Shown: in pieces, positions 13,194-13,321 of the stretch
How positions within the stretch are numbered: position 1 is the stretch's first letter
How the letters are laid out: the number at the start of each line of letters is the position of its first letter
Source of the DNA: Candidatus Scatomorpha stercoravium
GTDB lineage: Bacteria > Bacillota > Clostridia > Oscillospirales > Oscillospiraceae
Assembly: GCA_018716005.1 (NCBI GenBank)
Contig: DVKN01000082.1
Coordinates: 1-13,321, forward strand
DNA length: 13,321 bases
Reading direction: 5' to 3'
Notes under the pieces: generated by a model
Database searches by the model: none
The model's input: only the letters and a program-made list of their open reading frames with translations
Told to the model about the DNA's origin: nothing
Translations under genes and position numbers: made by a program

Positions 13194-13321
13194 TCAGAGG
13201 TTCACGGCGGTTTTTGCGTTCAGGAAGTACACTATGCGCTCCTTCACGGGTTTCCCGGCGATGCGCTCCATGGCCCAGGCGTAGAGCCCGAGCTGGCCGC
13301 GGTAATCCCCGGCGCGCGCGG
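13194..13321 (-). CDS. addA: C-terminal end of a RecB-like nuclease, probably AddA
   Basis: Only the last 42 codons are inside the window; the 5' part lies beyond the right edge. I translated it from the sequence: it ends DYRGQLGLYAWAMERIAG, then KPVKERIVYFLNAKTAVNL and a TGA stop at 13194. The YxxQLxLYAxAxE motif, followed by GKPVKE and a hydrophobic strand, is the closing part of PD-(D/E)XK nuclease domains of the RecB/AddA type. In AddAB this domain cuts DNA during double-strand-break processing. AddA is preferred over AddB or other RecB-like nucleases because the chain ends shortly after this motif, but the fragment is short. No strong terminator follows; a 6-bp TGATTT/AAATCA hairpin overlaps the stop codon. 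Confidence 0.62.
   Translation of the reverse strand, partial: ARAGDYRGQLGLYAWAMERIAGKPVKERIVYFLNAKTAVNL

Overview
The window looks like a chromosomal stretch of a GC-rich, spore-forming member of the Bacillota, most likely a clostridial (Oscillospiraceae-like) gut bacterium. The evidence is a cortex-lytic enzyme with a SigG-type promoter, a T-box leader ahead of thrS, the short-form HisG plus HisZ enzyme, and an ImmA/IrrE-type gene beside an XRE regulator. The species assignment is inference. No mobile element, tRNA, rRNA or CRISPR array was seen.

Layout, left to right. Positions 1-493 (minus) hold the 5' part of a SleB-like spore cortex hydrolase, cut by the window edge. Upstream of it on the same strand are a small secreted lipoprotein (558-1148) and thrS (1165-2925), which probably share one transcript. 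That transcript starts at a consensus-like SigA promoter (3198-3226) and passes through a T-box leader with its own terminator (about 2941-3191). A lone tetR-family gene (3337-3924, plus) diverges from thrS. Its promoter contains two near-identical palindromes that look like autoregulatory operators. A GC-rich hairpin separates tetR from the convergent end of the histidine operon.

Positions 3966-11360 (minus) carry a compact histidine operon in the order hisZ-hisG-hisD-hisC-hisB-hisH-hisA-hisF-hisIE. The junctions overlap by 8 bases or fewer or have gaps of 5 bases or fewer. It covers every step from PRPP + ATP to histidine except histidinol-phosphate phosphatase, which must be encoded elsewhere. 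It has a short 5' leader with no room for a T-box. Instead a 9-bp inverted repeat and 16-bp-period direct repeats lie over the promoter, which suggests a repressor not encoded here. The -35 hexamer of this promoter contains the murI stop codon.

Positions 11438-13065 (minus) form a tight three-gene unit: XRE regulator, ImmA/IrrE-like zinc peptidase, glutamate racemase (murI). It has its own promoter at 13136-13164. The right edge (13194-13321) is the C-terminal tail of a RecB-like nuclease, probably AddA.

Most of the window is ordinary housekeeping content. The items most worth a second look are the sleB promoter nested in a hairpin that would hide the sleB ribosome binding site in read-through transcripts, the XRE-peptidase-murI unit, the unusual ACGT catalytic motif of MurI, the his operator array, the orphan TetR with twin operators, and the TGS-less threonyl-tRNA synthetase behind a T-box.
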